Shown: one piece after another, positions 8,573-20,170 of the stretch | Numbering within the stretch: position 1 is the first letter of the stretch | How the letters are laid out: each line of letters starts with the position of its first letter | DNA from: Xylophilus ampelinus | Lineage (GTDB): Bacteria; Pseudomonadota; Gammaproteobacteria; Burkholderiales; Burkholderiaceae_C | DNA length: 64,000 bases | Assembly (NCBI RefSeq): GCF_901875635.1 | Contig: NZ_CABFMN010000083.1 | Coordinates: forward strand, 13,396-77,395 | Direction of reading: 5' to 3' | Notes under the pieces: generated by a model | What the model was told of the DNA's origin: nothing | Databases searched by the model: none | What the model saw: only the letters and a program-made list of their open reading frames with translations | Position numbers and translations under genes: made by a program

Positions 8573-8639
8573 GGGCCTCAGCGGGTAGGGATGAGGCAGC
8601 GGCCGAAGGGCGGTGGGTCGAGCGCAGCGCCCATCGTCG

Positions 8640-9563
8640 TCATCGCTCACCCTTGCGGTATGGCTTCATCAGCGCCTGCGGATAGGCCGCCTTGCGCGCC
8701 ACCAGTACCAGCGCCAGGATCGACAGCACGTACGGCAGCATCAGGTAGACCTGGTACGGCAGCACCGCTTCGCCGGACTGCTGCAGGCGCAGCTGCAGGG
8801 CGTCGAAGAAGGCGAAGAGCAGGGCGCCCAGCAGCGCCTTGCCGGGCCGCCACGACGCGAACACGACCAGCGCCACGCAGATCCAGCCACGCCCGTTGAC
8901 CATGTTGAAGAAGAAGGCGTTGAAGGCCGACAGCGTGAGAAAGCTCCCGGCCACGCCCATCAGCGCCGAGCCGGCGACGATGGCGGCGGTGCGTGCGGCC
9001 GCGACCGAGACGCCCTGGCCCTCGGCCGCCCGCGGGTTCTCGCCGACCATGCGCACGGCCAGGCCGGCCGGCGTGCGGTAGAGGAACCAGGCGAGTAGCG
9101 GCACCAGCGCCAGCGCCAGCAGCGTCATCGGCGTCTGCTGCGACAGGATGGGCACGGGCAGCCAATCCATCGGCGCGAAGGGAGCGATCGTCGGCGGCGT
9201 GTTCACCTTCGGGAAGCTCACGCGGTAGCCGTAGTAGCTCAGCGCCGTGGCCAGCAGCGTGATGCCCAGCCCGGAGACATGCTGCGACAGCGCCAGCCCG
9301 ACGGTGAGGAAGGCGTGCAGCCCCCCGAACAGCGCGCCGGCCAGCGCCGCCACGCCCACGCCCACCCACAGCGGCGCCCCGGCGTACACCGCGAGCCACC
9401 CGGCGAAGGCCCCGGCCACCATGATCCCCTCGATGCCCAGGTTGAGCACACCCGCGCGCTCGCACAGCAGCACGCCCAGCGTGCCCAGGATGAGCGGCGT
9501 CGCGATGCGCAGCAGCGCCACCCAGAAGGCGGGGTTGGCGAGGATGTCGAGCAGCTCGGTCAT
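8640..9563 (-). CDS. BMP-type nucleoside ABC transporter permease 2
   Basis: 307 residues, almost entirely hydrophobic, with about eight to nine membrane helices and the conserved loop ERAGVLNLGIEGIMVAGAF that marks the NupQ/YufQ branch of BPD-type permeases. It forms the inner-membrane channel with the preceding permease. It is the last gene of the URC/nucleoside operon, starting two bases after the upstream permease's stop. Its 3' end faces the sulfotransferase gene with a 67-bp gap. Confidence 0.9.
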   Translation of the reverse strand: MTELLDILANPAFWVALLRIATPLILGTLGVLLCERAGVLNLGIEGIMVAGAFAGWLAVYAGAPLWVGVGVAALAGALFGGLHAFLTVGLALSQHVSGLGITLLATALSYYGYRVSFPKVNTPPTIAPFAPMDWLPVPILSQQTPMTLLALALVPLLAWFLYRTPAGLAVRMVGENPRAAEGQGVSVAAARTAAIVAGSALMGVAGSFLTLSAFNAFFFNMVNGRGWICVALVVFASWRPGKALLGALLFAFFDALQLRLQQSGEAVLPYQVYLMLPYVLSILALVLVARKAAYPQALMKPYRKGER

Positions 9564-9564
9564 T

Positions 9565-10626
9565 TCATTTCCACCGCACCCTGTACTGCGTCAACAGCGT
9601 CGCCACCAGTACCGCGATGAGCGAGGTGGCGACGATCACGTCGGCGATGTAGGTGGGCACGCCCACGGCGCGGCTCATGGTGTCGGCGCCGACCAGCACG
9701 CCGGCAACGAAGACGGCCGCGGCGAGCACGCCCAGCGGATGCAGGCCGGCGAGCATCGCGATCACGATGCCGCTGTAGCCGTAGCCCGGCGACATGTCGA
9801 GCGTGACGTAGCTGGTGCGGCCCGCCACCTCGATGGCACCGGCCAGCCCCGCGAGCGCGCCCGAGAGCAGGGCCGTGAGCACCACGGTGCGCGTGACGGG
9901 CACGCCCGCGAAGGCGGCGGCGCGCGGATTGGCACCCAGCGCGCGGATGTCGAAGCCCAGCACCGTGTGGCGGAAGACCGCCCACACGATGACGGCCAGC
10001 GACACCGCCCACAGCAGCCCGGTGTGCACCCGCGTCTGCGCGATCAGCTTGCCCAGTTCCAGGTCGGACTGCAGCGCCACGCTCTGCGGCCAGCCCATCG
10101 CCGTCGGGTCCTTCATGGCGCCGTCGAGCAGCGCGCCGACGCCCAGCAGCACGATGAAGTTGAAGAGCAGGGTGGTGACGACCTCGTCGACGCCGAGCTT
10201 GTTCTTCATCAGCGCCGGGCCCAGCAGCAGCAACGCCCCGGCCAGTGCGGCGGCCAGCATCATCAGCGGAAAGAGCAGCCACACCGGCCATTCGAAACCC
10301 GTGCCGCCGTGCATGCCGCCCACCGCGATGGCGGCCAGCGCACCGGCGTACAGCTGCCCCTCGGCGCCGATGTTGAACAGGCGCGCCTTGAAGGCCACCG
10401 TGGCCGACAGGCCGGTGAGGATCAAGGGGATGGCGCGCGTGAGCGTCTCGCTCCAGGCGAATACCGAGCCGAAGCCGCCCGAGAGCAGCAGCGCGTAGGT
10501 GCGGCCCACCGGCGCGCCGGCCCACAGCACGAGCAGGGCGCTGACAGCCATGGTGAACAGCACGGCGCCCACCGGCGCGATGGCCAGCGCGGCACGCGAG
10601 GTGCGGGGACGGCGTTCGAGCCTCAT
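9565..10626 (-). CDS. BMP-type nucleoside ABC transporter permease 1
   Basis: 353 residues with multiple membrane helices and the signature FKARLFNIGAEGQLYAGALAA of NupP/YufP-type permeases. Its ATG overlaps the stop of the ATPase gene (ATGA) and its stop lies one base before the second permease. With that permease it should form a heterodimeric channel for nucleosides or nucleobases. Confidence 0.9.
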   Translation of the reverse strand: MRLERRPRTSRAALAIAPVGAVLFTMAVSALLVLWAGAPVGRTYALLLSGGFGSVFAWSETLTRAIPLILTGLSATVAFKARLFNIGAEGQLYAGALAAIAVGGMHGGTGFEWPVWLLFPLMMLAAALAGALLLLGPALMKNKLGVDEVVTTLLFNFIVLLGVGALLDGAMKDPTAMGWPQSVALQSDLELGKLIAQTRVHTGLLWAVSLAVIVWAVFRHTVLGFDIRALGANPRAAAFAGVPVTRTVVLTALLSGALAGLAGAIEVAGRTSYVTLDMSPGYGYSGIVIAMLAGLHPLGVLAAAVFVAGVLVGADTMSRAVGVPTYIADVIVATSLIAVLVATLLTQYRVRWK

Positions 10627-12200
10627 GGCGCTTCCTTGCCGGCTGGATGCGTGCCCGCCATGGCGAGGCCGATGGCCTCGCGTGTCCAGGCGGTCGCAGC
10701 GCGCGGCTCGCCCAGATGGCCGCCGTGCATCACGGCCACCCGGTCGCCCAGTGCCAGCACTTCGTCCAGGTCGTCGGAAATCACCAGCACGGCCGCGCCC
10801 GCGTCGCGTGCGGCGACGAGCTGCTGCTGCACGTAGGCGACGGCGCCGATGTCCAGCCCCCAGGTGGGCTGGTGCGCGACGATCAGGCGCGGCGCCTTTG
10901 CATCGGTGTCTGGCGCCATCAGCGCCCGGCCCAGGATCAGCTTCTGCATGTTGCCGCCCGAGAGCGAACGGGCCGGTGCGTCGAGCCCGCCGCCGCGCAC
11001 GTCATACGCCTTCTCGATGCGCTGCGCATGCCGGCGCGCCGCACGCTGGCGCACCCAGCGCAGGGCGGGCATGAACCGAAAGGGAATGGGGCGCGAGAAC
11101 GCCGGGCTGCGCAGGCGCTCCGACACCGCGTTCTCCCACACCGGCAGGTCGCCGACCACGCCGACGGCATGGCGGTCTTCGGGAATGCGGGCCACGCCAC
11201 GTGCCACCAGGCGCGCGGGTTGTGGCGGCAGCGGGCGGCCCATGAGTTCGACGGTGCCACCCGTGGCGCGCCGCGTGCCGCACAGCAGCTCGGCCAGCGC
11301 GACCTGCCCGTTGCCCGACACGCCGGCAATGGCCGTGATCTCCCCCGCGCGCAGCCGCAGCGACACCTCGCGCAGCCGGTCGTGGCCGCTGCCGCCGGTG
11401 CTTACCCGGTCGAGCACGCAGACCGCGTCGCCCACCTGCTTGGCCGGATGCCGGACCGTGCCTTCCACGGCATGGCCCACCATCCACTGCGCGAGCTGTG
11501 CCTGCGTGGTGCCGGCGGTGGCAGCCTGCGCCACCAGCTTGCCGCCGCGCAGCACGGCCACGCGATGCGACACGCGCAGCACCTCGGGCAGCTTGTGGCT
11601 GATGAAGATGATCGACAGGCCCCGCGCCACCATCTGGCCCAGGGTGGCGAAGAGGGCTTCGCTTTCCTGCGGTGTGAGCACGGCGGTGGGCTCGTCCAGG
11701 ATCAGGATGCGGGCCCCGCGGTACAGCGCCTTGAGGATTTCGACGCGCTGCCGCTCGCCGACCGAGAGGCTGCCGACCGCGGCATCGGGCATCACCGGCA
11801 GGCCGAAGCGTTGCGACACCTCGAGCAGGCGCGTACGCGCGGCCGAGCGCCCAGAAGAGAGCCGCCAGAACGACTCGGTGCCCAGCAGCACGTTGTCCAG
11901 CACGCTCAGGTTGTCGGCCAGTGTGAAGTGCTGGTGCACCATGCCGATGCCGGCCGCCAGCGCAGCCCTGGGTTGCCCCGCGGGCAGCGGCCGGCCGAAG
12001 ACCTCGATCGCGCCCTCGTCGGCGACGTAGTGGCCGAAGAGGATGGACATCAGCGTGGACTTGCCGGCGCCGTTCTCGCCCAGCAGGGCCAGCACCTCGC
12101 CGCCGGCGAGCTCGAGCGAGATGGCGTCGTTCGCGACCAGCGGGCCGAAACGCTTGGTGATGCCCTCCAGGCGCAGGACCGGCTGCGGGGCAGCGCTCAC
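10623..12200 (-). CDS. BMP-type nucleoside ABC transporter ATPase (tandem nucleotide-binding domains)
   Basis: 525 residues with two ABC domains. The first has Walker A GENGAGKST, signature LSVGERQRVEILK and Walker B ILILDEPT. The second is degenerate, with GVSGNGQVAL in the Walker A position, signature LSGGNMQK and LIVAHQPTWGLD for Walker B, the usual NupO/RbsA asymmetry. I start it at GTG 12200-12198, which overlaps the stop of the nucleosidase gene (GTGA); no ATG lies nearby. It energises uptake through the two downstream permeases. Confidence 0.9.
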   Translation of the reverse strand: MSAAPQPVLRLEGITKRFGPLVANDAISLELAGGEVLALLGENGAGKSTLMSILFGHYVADEGAIEVFGRPLPAGQPRAALAAGIGMVHQHFTLADNLSVLDNVLLGTESFWRLSSGRSAARTRLLEVSQRFGLPVMPDAAVGSLSVGERQRVEILKALYRGARILILDEPTAVLTPQESEALFATLGQMVARGLSIIFISHKLPEVLRVSHRVAVLRGGKLVAQAATAGTTQAQLAQWMVGHAVEGTVRHPAKQVGDAVCVLDRVSTGGSGHDRLREVSLRLRAGEITAIAGVSGNGQVALAELLCGTRRATGGTVELMGRPLPPQPARLVARGVARIPEDRHAVGVVGDLPVWENAVSERLRSPAFSRPIPFRFMPALRWVRQRAARRHAQRIEKAYDVRGGGLDAPARSLSGGNMQKLILGRALMAPDTDAKAPRLIVAHQPTWGLDIGAVAYVQQQLVAARDAGAAVLVISDDLDEVLALGDRVAVMHGGHLGEPRAATAWTREAIGLAMAGTHPAGKEAP

Positions 12201-13123
12201 GGTTTCCAGCGCGCGAGGAAGGCCAGCAGCACCTTGGCCGAGTTGTCGGCTGCCAGCCTCATGAAGGTGCCCATCTCGTTGGCGCCTTCGCCGCCGCCGG
12301 CCAGGTCGCTCAGCGAGCGGAAGGCGATGAAGGGCACGCCGTTGCTGTGCGCCACCATGCCCACCGCGGCGGTCTCCATGTCGAGCACGTTGGCCTGGAA
12401 GGTGCGGAAGGTGTATTCGCGGAACGCCGCGTTGTCCATGAAGGCCTGGCCGGACACGCCGTTGCCGCCGACCACGAGCTTCGGCTTGTGCGACAGGCAG
12501 GTGGCCCCGCTGCAGGCGGCGAGCTCCACGGGCAGGTCGCGTGCCGCGGCCAGCATGGTCGGGTCGGCCTGGAACCAGAACTTCTTCACCATGCCCGGCT
12601 GTGCGGCCGAGCGGAATTCGACCGGGCGCGGGAACATCATCCCGAAGTTGGGCAGCTTCGCGTCGTCGATGAAGGGGGGTACGGCGTACCGACCCGGTGC
12701 CGTCTCGCGTGCCATCAGCACCTCGAGGTACTGGCCCCACTGGGCCGGCACCGTCACGTCGCCGATGTGCAGCTGTGGGTTCACGCCGCCGGCGATGCCG
12801 CTGAACACGATGTGGCTCACCTTGAAGCGGTCCAGCGCGAGCTGGGTGTTCATGGTGGCGTTGGTCATGCTGATGCCCGACAGGAACAGCAGCACCGGCC
12901 GGCCCTCCAGCGTGCCGGTGATGAACTCCACGCCGTTGATGCGCTGCGACTGCGCGCCCTGCAGGCGCTGGCGCAGCAGCACCAGTTCGGGTTCGAAGGC
13001 CGAGATGACGGCGATGCGCGGTTGCGGCACCTCGGGGCGGGCGGTGCCGAAGGGCGGCGAGGCGCAGCCGGCCAGCGCGAGGCCGAGGAGGGCGGTGGCG
13101 AGGAGTCGGCGGACGAAGTCCAT
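12197..13123 (-). CDS. Lipid-anchored nucleosidase (MTA/SAH nucleosidase superfamily)
   Basis: 308 residues. A lipobox (LAGC) gives lipidated C20, so the enzyme should be periplasmic or membrane-anchored. The remainder is the purine nucleoside phosphorylase/MTAN fold: AVISAFEPELVLL near the N-terminus, GIAGGVNPQLHIGDV, VLDMETAAVGMVA and FRSLSDLAGG. These match the catalytic glutamates and the nucleobase-binding aspartate of MtnN. An exported member inside a nucleoside importer operon suggests hydrolysis of nucleosides to free bases before uptake. The substrate (purine or pyrimidine nucleoside) cannot be told from the sequence. Confidence 0.8.
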   Translation of the reverse strand: MDFVRRLLATALLGLALAGCASPPFGTARPEVPQPRIAVISAFEPELVLLRQRLQGAQSQRINGVEFITGTLEGRPVLLFLSGISMTNATMNTQLALDRFKVSHIVFSGIAGGVNPQLHIGDVTVPAQWGQYLEVLMARETAPGRYAVPPFIDDAKLPNFGMMFPRPVEFRSAAQPGMVKKFWFQADPTMLAAARDLPVELAACSGATCLSHKPKLVVGGNGVSGQAFMDNAAFREYTFRTFQANVLDMETAAVGMVAHSNGVPFIAFRSLSDLAGGGEGANEMGTFMRLAADNSAKVLLAFLARWKP

Positions 13124-13145
13124 GGCAGATCGGGTGGAAAGGCGA

Positions 13146-13183
13146 CGCAGGGCTTCGACAGGCTCAGCCCGAACGGGGAACGG
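13146..13183. repeat. REP-like half element (GCTTCGACAGGCTCAGCCCGAAC)
   Basis: Contains CTTCGACAGGCTCAGCCCGA, followed by GAACGGGGAACGGGAAACGG. The same core, direct or inverted, occurs at 14341-14432 and 54598-54660. It lies between the nucleosidase and BMP genes within the operon. Confidence 0.65.
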
Positions 13184-13247
13184 GAAACGGGGAACGGGGG
13201 ACGAGGCCGCAGCAGAGGCGCCGGGCAGGGCGCCTCCCGAGAGGGGA

Positions 13248-14246
13248 CTACTTGCTGGACTTGGGCTGGCCGTCGTCCACCTTCACGGTGAACTTGCCGC
13301 CCAGGATCTCGGCCTCGCGGGCCTTGACCTTGGCGACGATGTCGGCCGGCACCTTCTTCTCGAAGGTGCCCAGCGGCGCGAGCTCGGAGCCCTTGTATTT
13401 CATCATCGAGTAGATGCCGTAGTCCTCGGCCTTGAACTGGCCGTCCTTCACGAGCTTGAGCGCGCGGTCGATGCTGGGCTCCATGTTCCACAGCGCCGAT
13501 GCCACCACCGTGTCGGGATACTGGGCCTGCGTGTTGATCACGTTGCCGATGGCCAGCACCTTGCGCTCCTTGGCCGCGTCGCTGACGCCGAAGCGCTCGG
13601 CGTAGAGGATGTCGGCGCCCTTGTCGACCATGGCGAAGGCGGCCTCCTTGGCCTTGGGAGGGTCGAACCAGCTGTTGATGAAGCTCACGCTGAACTCGAC
13701 CTTGGGGTTCACTTCCCTGGCGCCGGCCATGAAGGCGTTCATGAGCCGGTTGACCTCGGGGATCGGGAAGCCGCCGACCATGCCGATCTTGTTCGACTTG
13801 GTCATGCCGCCGGCGATCATGCCGGTGAGGTAGGCCGGCTCCTGGATGTAGTTGTCGAAAACGCTGAAGTTCGGCGCCTGCGGCTTGCCGGAGGAGCCCA
13901 TCAGGAACATGGTCTTGGGGAAGTCCTTGGCCACCTTGCGCGCGGCGGCCTCGACGGCGAAGGCCTCGCCCACGATGAGCTGGTTGCCGGCGGTGGCGTA
14001 TTCGCGCATCACGCGCTCGTAGTCGGCGTTGGCCACGTTCTCGGTCGCCTTGTATTCGATCTCGCCGCGTGCCTCGGCGGCCTTGAGCGCCTTGTGGATG
14101 CGGCCCACCCATTGCTGCTCGAAGGGCACCGTGTACACGGCGGCCACCTTGAGCTTGGCCTGCGCGAATGCGAACTGGGGCAGGCCCAGCGCCAGGGTGG
14201 CGGCCGCGGCGGCGGCACCCAGGACCAAAGGACGGCGACGGATCAT
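13248..14246 (-). CDS. BMP-family nucleoside-binding protein of the ABC importer
   Basis: 332 residues with a twin-Arg-containing, Ala-rich signal sequence (MIRRRPLVLGAAAAAATLAL) cleaved near FAFAQ-AK. The mature protein shows the BMP/PnrA fold: VAAVYTVPFEQQWVGRIHKAL, VDKGADILYAERFGV and a C-terminal KAREAEILGGKFTVKVDDG. This is the periplasmic substrate-binding subunit for the three transporter genes downstream. Relatives bind nucleosides. A good ribosome-binding site (GAGGAGAG) precedes the start. A pair of dispersed repeats separates it from upp. Confidence 0.9.
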   Translation of the reverse strand: MIRRRPLVLGAAAAAATLALGLPQFAFAQAKLKVAAVYTVPFEQQWVGRIHKALKAAEARGEIEYKATENVANADYERVMREYATAGNQLIVGEAFAVEAAARKVAKDFPKTMFLMGSSGKPQAPNFSVFDNYIQEPAYLTGMIAGGMTKSNKIGMVGGFPIPEVNRLMNAFMAGAREVNPKVEFSVSFINSWFDPPKAKEAAFAMVDKGADILYAERFGVSDAAKERKVLAIGNVINTQAQYPDTVVASALWNMEPSIDRALKLVKDGQFKAEDYGIYSMMKYKGSELAPLGTFEKKVPADIVAKVKAREAEILGGKFTVKVDDGQPKSSK

Positions 14247-14259
14247 CGAATCTCTCCTC

Positions 14260-14330
14260 GTTTGCTATGAAATGGATAGCTGCTCACGCAGGAACCGTGC
14301 CGGCTACAGCTCGGTTTGGCTTGCATTCAA
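14260..14330 (+). repeat. Comamonadaceae-type intergenic repeat, copy 2
   Basis: TTTGCTATGAAATGGATAGC, then TGCTCACGCAGG and a tail ending near TTTGGCTTGCATTCAAGCC. This is a fuller copy of the family than copy 1. It lies just upstream of the BMP gene. Confidence 0.8.
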
Positions 14331-14340
14331 GCCCGGCAAA

Positions 14341-14432
14341 ACACTCACCGTTCGGGCTGAGCCTGTCGAAGCCCTGGGCTGCGCTTCGACCCTTCGACAA
14401 GCTCAGAACAGGCCAAGCTCCGCGTGAACGGC
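14341..14432. repeat. REP-like inverted repeat
   Basis: TTCGGGCTGAGCCTGTCGAA is followed by an opposing arm CCTTCGACAAGCTCAG and GTGAACGG, so the transcript would fold into a long imperfect hairpin. Located between upp and the BMP gene; it could attenuate or punctuate the operon message. Confidence 0.7.
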
Positions 14433-14457
14433 TTGGTGGAGGGTCGGACCCTTCGGC

Positions 14458-15087
<630 letters not shown>

Positions 15088-15144
15088 GGGTTGTCGGAGA
15101 AGAATCGTTGTTCTGTACAGGTGGGGCCGGAGTGTGACAGCGGT

Positions 15145-16547
15145 TCAGAACACGGTGCCGTCGCTTTCGATCTTCAGGGGCGGCGTTCCCCCACGCAAGC
15201 GCTGGGCCAGCGCCCGGCCTGCGGCCCAGGTGCCGCCCTCGAGCACGCAGGCCAGGGGCATGTCGGCTTCGTCCTTCTGCAGGTTCTTGCGTACCAGCGG
15301 CGCCAGTTCGTCGAGCAGCGCCACGGTCAGTGCGCGCCACTCGACGATGAATTCGTCGCCCACGCGCCAGGTCTTCTCGAGGAAGGCCGGGTCCTGCGGC
15401 ACGAGCACGCCGCTGTCGATCAGCAGCCCGCCGTTGCGGTATTCGGGCAGCGCGGTGAGGCGGTCGATGCCGCGCACCTGGACCCCCGCCCATTCGAAGG
15501 GCTCGATGAGCGAGTAGGTGAGCCACTGCGAGAGCTTGTGGAAGGGCATCCAGCCGTTGGTGAGGCCCGGGCCCTCCACGGCGCTGTGGCGCCAGCAGTC
15601 GCCCAGCGCGAGGGCCGGGTCGCCGCCGCCGGGCAGCACGTCGCTGCCGTCGGCCGTCAGGCTGTCGACGCGGTTGGCCGCCGGCCAGATCGAGGACAGC
15701 GACATCAGCAGCTGCGTGAGGATGCCGTGCGCCTCGATGTTGGCCGTGGGCGGGATGGCGGCGCCATCGGGCGACACGAGCATGTCGAACAGCCCGCCGG
15801 GGCGTTGCACCTCGGTGCCGAAGACCTCCGGCTGTTCCGACAGCACCTCGCCCAGCCGCCGCAGCAGGATGGTGCGGCCGGTCAGGCCCACCAGCGGATT
15901 GGCCTCGCTGGCCTGGAAGGCCTGCGCCAGCCGGTCGCCTACCAAACCGCGCAGGCCGGCCGCGTCGGCCTGCAGCGGCCGGTCGGGGTCGGAGGAGAAC
16001 AGGCCGTTCGTGAAGGCGTGGAAGCTGGCCACGCCCAGCCCTTCGGAGCGCGAGAAGCGCTGGCCGCTGGCGGACTCGGTGTAGTGCCAGTCGGGGCCGG
16101 CGCCGGCATCCAGCAGCACGCTGACCACCACCAGGTCGATGTGGGCCTTCGCCCGTTCGCGCGGGGTCGCGCCTTCGAGCAGGGCGTCGAGTTGCGCGAG
16201 GCGGTCGACCCCGCCGGCCTCGAAATGGCGCCAGCGGCTGTGGTACGGGATGGGGCCCCAGTCGTAGCGGTCGCGCGTGACCTCGGCGACTTCGCGGGCC
16301 GCGTCTTCCAGTGCGTTGGCGTCGCCGACGCGAAACCACGTCGACTCGCCACGCCGGGCGCGCGCCAGCAGGGCAGCCGCGCGCGTGCGGACGGCGCCCG
16401 TGGTGCGCAAATAGGCTGCGGCCGCGGCGGGCTGGTGGGCGTCGGGCACGAACTCGACGGCCGGGTCGACCTGCCCGTCGGGTACGGCGGAGCGCACCGC
16501 CAGGTTGTGCGTGGGGCGCTCGGGGTCGATGCCGTAGTTCTCGCCGC

Positions 16548-16551
<4 letters not shown>
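15145..16551 (-). CDS. URC4/urg3 family protein (DUF1688), uracil catabolism
   Basis: 468 residues starting MSGENYGIDPERP. Its ATG overlaps the stop of the URC1-like gene by ATGA. Segments such as WFRVGDANALEDAAREV, RDRYDWGPIPYHSRWRHFEAGGVDR and NGGLLIDSGVLVP are those of the DUF1688/URC4 family. URC4 is genetically required for the yeast URC route of uracil degradation; its chemistry is not assigned with confidence as far as I know. The strict pairing with a GTP cyclohydrolase II-like gene and upp supports the same role here. Confidence 0.85.
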
Positions 16552-17912
<1,361 letters not shown>

Positions 17913-18020
17913 TGCAAGCCCTCAAAAAACACAATGTAGCGAGTGCACCCGGGGCTGGCAAGCAGGCCGTTTCGCCTTTCGGCGTAGGTCGCCCCTGGGC
18001 GTGGGAGGGCGCCCGCACCC

Positions 18021-18085
18021 AAAGTGCAATCGGCCTGCAGCGCCCGCCGATCGTGCGCCGCGGCCGAATTCGTCACGTTCGTTAC
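18021..18085. repeat. 65-bp dispersed repeat, copy A
   Basis: Starts AAAGTGCAATCGG and ends TCGTCACGTTCGTTAC. It matches 33070-33134 at 53 of 65 positions without gaps, with both ends best conserved. Here it overlaps the doxX stop codon. Confidence 0.7.
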
Positions 18086-18543
18086 GATCGATCGATGCGC
18101 AGCAGGCGGTCCATCGACAGCCGCCCGCCGCCGCGGCCCACCAGGTACAGCAGCAACCCGGCCCATGACAGGTGGGTCGGCCAAGCGTCGGGGTACACGA
18201 AGACCTGGATCACCGCCGTCATGCCCAGCAGTGCGAGCGCGGCGAAGCGGGTGAACAGGCCCAGCACCAGCAGGATCGGAAAGGCATGCTCGGCGTAGGC
18301 GGCCAGGTGCGCAGCGATCTCGGGCGGCACCAGCGGCAGCTTGTACTCGGTGCGGAACAGCTCGATCGCGCCGTCGGTGACGTGCAGCCAGCCGTCGACC
18401 TTGGTACGGCCCGAGAGCCAGAAGATGGCGCCGATGGCGACGCGGTCGACCAGCGCCAGCAGGTCGTGAGGCACCAGCGTGCCCAGCCGTTGGGTGAGGC
18501 GCTCCCATGCGCTGGAAGGGACGGTCGTGGTGGCGGATTTCAT
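18082..18543 (-). CDS. DoxX-family membrane protein of the bufferin operon
   Basis: 153 residues with four predicted membrane helices, including HDLLALVDRVAIGAIFWLSG and AFPILLVLGLFTRFAALALL, typical of DoxX/SURF4-like proteins. Its ATG overlaps the stop of the preceding DUF2063 gene (ATGA). In the gold/copper-induced gigPABT operon of Cupriavidus metallidurans the last gene (gigT) is of this kind. It probably acts in the inner membrane with the modified peptide system; the exact role is unknown. The stop codon lies in a dispersed repeat. Confidence 0.82.
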   Translation of the reverse strand: MKSATTTVPSSAWERLTQRLGTLVPHDLLALVDRVAIGAIFWLSGRTKVDGWLHVTDGAIELFRTEYKLPLVPPEIAAHLAAYAEHAFPILLVLGLFTRFAALALLGMTAVIQVFVYPDAWPTHLSWAGLLLYLVGRGGGRLSMDRLLRIDRS

Positions 18544-19313
18544 GATGGGCTGCCGGTTGAGGTGGTGAAGGTGCCGGCCCGCAGCAACTGGGCGAGCAGG
18601 GCCGCGAGGTCGATGTCGGGGTGGGCGTCGAGCGCGGCAGCGGCGGCCTCGCCCAGGCTGTCGCCGCGTGCGCAGGCGTCGAGGAAGGCGCAGCCGCCGG
18701 CCGGCAGCGGCTGCCAGATCACCTCGGCGATCGGCCGCGTGAGCAGGGTGCTCTCGCCGGTCCAGTCCACGGCCTCGAGTGCCTCCAGCGCGGCCGCATC
18801 GCCGCTGCGGTTGGCCGACCAGATGCTGTGCAGCGGCAGGGTCTCGGACGCGTACCAGCGCGCCGCGGGGTGCGGTGCCAGGCGCAGGCGCGCCAGCGCT
18901 TCGGGCGCCAGCCCAGCCAATGCGTCGGCCGGCAGCACGCGGGCGTCGGCGGCCGTGTGCGATGCGGTCCACAGGCGGTCGAGCGCCGCGACGCCGCGCA
19001 GGTAGGGCAGTTCGCCGCCGGCCAGCTCGGCCAGCGTCTCGGCGAAGCCTTCGCCGTAGTGCAGCAGGCAGGGGTCGCGCGGGCGGTGTCCGGCCAGGTG
19101 GCGGGCGGCGGCCGCGCGCAGCCAGTCGCGGCCCACCAGCCGCGCGACGGCGGGGAAGTTGGCCTCCAACGCGTCGATGCAGCCCTTGTGCACGGTGTTC
19201 CGGTAGACCGCAAAGCCGGGCTGGGCAGTCCAATCGGGCGCGGCAGCACCATCTGCGTCATCGGCGAACAACGCGCCAACGAAATCGTGCTCGAAGGAGC
19301 GAACGGCCGTCAT
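18540..19313 (-). CDS. bufC: DUF2063 partner protein of the MNIO enzyme (BufC/HvfC/GigB-like)
   Basis: 257 residues. The N-terminal DUF2063 domain is recognised from [28 protein letters not shown] and the [18 protein letters not shown] segment; the C-terminal half carries a variable, PqqD-like recognition region. In bufferin and methanobactin-type systems this protein binds the precursor and presents it to the MNIO enzyme. It overlaps the genes on both sides by ATGA, so the stoichiometry is likely coupled. Confidence 0.85.
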   Translation of the reverse strand: MTAVRSFEHDFVGALFADDADGAAAPDWTAQPGFAVYRNTVHKGCIDALEANFPAVARLVGRDWLRAAAARHLAGHRPRDPCLLHYGEGFAETLAELAGGELPYLRGVAALDRLWTASHTAADARVLPADALAGLAPEALARLRLAPHPAARWYASETLPLHSIWSANRSGDAAALEALEAVDWTGESTLLTRPIAEVIWQPLPAGGCAFLDACARGDSLGEAAAAALDAHPDIDLAALLAQLLRAGTFTTSTGSPS

Positions 19314-20152
19314 GCCGGCACGCCGGTGGTGAGGCCGTCGGCGATCGCGGCGGCTTGCTCGCGCTCGGTCATGAGGTCGTGGAAGGCGGGCACATTGCCA
19401 TCGCGTTCGACCAGTGTCGGCCGCGGCCCGGCGCGCTCGACGAAGTGCGCGTACAGCGACCACACCGCCGGCGCCACCGGGGCGTCGTGCGAGTCGATCA
19501 GCAGCGCCTCCCCATGCACCGGGTCGGCCGTGTGGCCGGCCAGGTGAATTTCCATCACGGCCTCGGCCGGGAAACGGTCGAGATAGTCCGCGGCCTCGAA
19601 GCCGAGGTTGCGCGACGAGACGTGCACGTTGTTGATGTCCAGCAGCAGGCCGCAACCGCTGCGCCGCGCCAGCTCGCGCAGGAAGTCCGTCTCTTCCCAG
19701 TCGTGGCCGGGCAGGTGCAGGTAGTGCGAGGGGTTCTCGATGGCGATGCGCCGCCCGAGGGCCTGCTGCACCTGGTCGACGTGCTCCACAAGCCGTCGCA
19801 GCAGCGCATGGCTGCGCGGGCAGGGCAGCAGGTCGGGCAGGTAGGCGCCCTCGAAGCGTGACCAGGCCAGGTGCTCCGAGACCAGCGCGGGCTCGAAGCG
19901 CCGCACCAGCGCAGCGAGCCGCTGCAACTGGCGTGAATCGGGCGGCGCCTCGCCGGCGAGCGAGAGCGACACGCCGTGCAGCGACAGCGGATGCTGGTGG
20001 CGGATCGCCTCCAGCCAGGCCAGGCGCGGGCCGCCCGCCACGCTGTAGTTCTCCGGATGGACCTCGAACCAGAGCCCCGGTGCGCGCGCGAAGAGCGCGG
20101 CGTCGAAGTGCTCGGGCTTGAGGCCCAGGCCGGCGGTCAACGGCGCGGACAT
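19310..20152 (-). CDS. bufB: MNIO (DUF692) multinuclear iron oxidase, bufferin maturase (BufB/HvfB/GigA-like)
   Basis: 280 residues, TIM-barrel DUF692 family. Metal-site motifs are all present: [58 protein letters not shown] and LIDSHDAPV. Such enzymes (MbnB, BufB) use a multinuclear iron centre and O2 to modify cysteines; bufferin enzymes convert cysteine to a thiooxazole-type heterocycle. The gene starts 19 bases after the precursor peptide's stop and overlaps bufC. Neighbours leave little doubt about the system. Confidence 0.9.
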   Translation of the reverse strand: MSAPLTAGLGLKPEHFDAALFARAPGLWFEVHPENYSVAGGPRLAWLEAIRHQHPLSLHGVSLSLAGEAPPDSRQLQRLAALVRRFEPALVSEHLAWSRFEGAYLPDLLPCPRSHALLRRLVEHVDQVQQALGRRIAIENPSHYLHLPGHDWEETDFLRELARRSGCGLLLDINNVHVSSRNLGFEAADYLDRFPAEAVMEIHLAGHTADPVHGEALLIDSHDAPVAPAVWSLYAHFVERAGPRPTLVERDGNVPAFHDLMTEREQAAAIADGLTTGVPA

Positions 20153-20170
20153 GGCGGGCCTTCGGCGCGA

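Noticed and set aside
10647..14270. A 1,207-codon open frame on the plus strand
   Set aside because: It is antisense to the nucleoside-transport operon, with His/Gln/Arg-rich content typical of reverse frames in high-GC DNA. No domain is visible.
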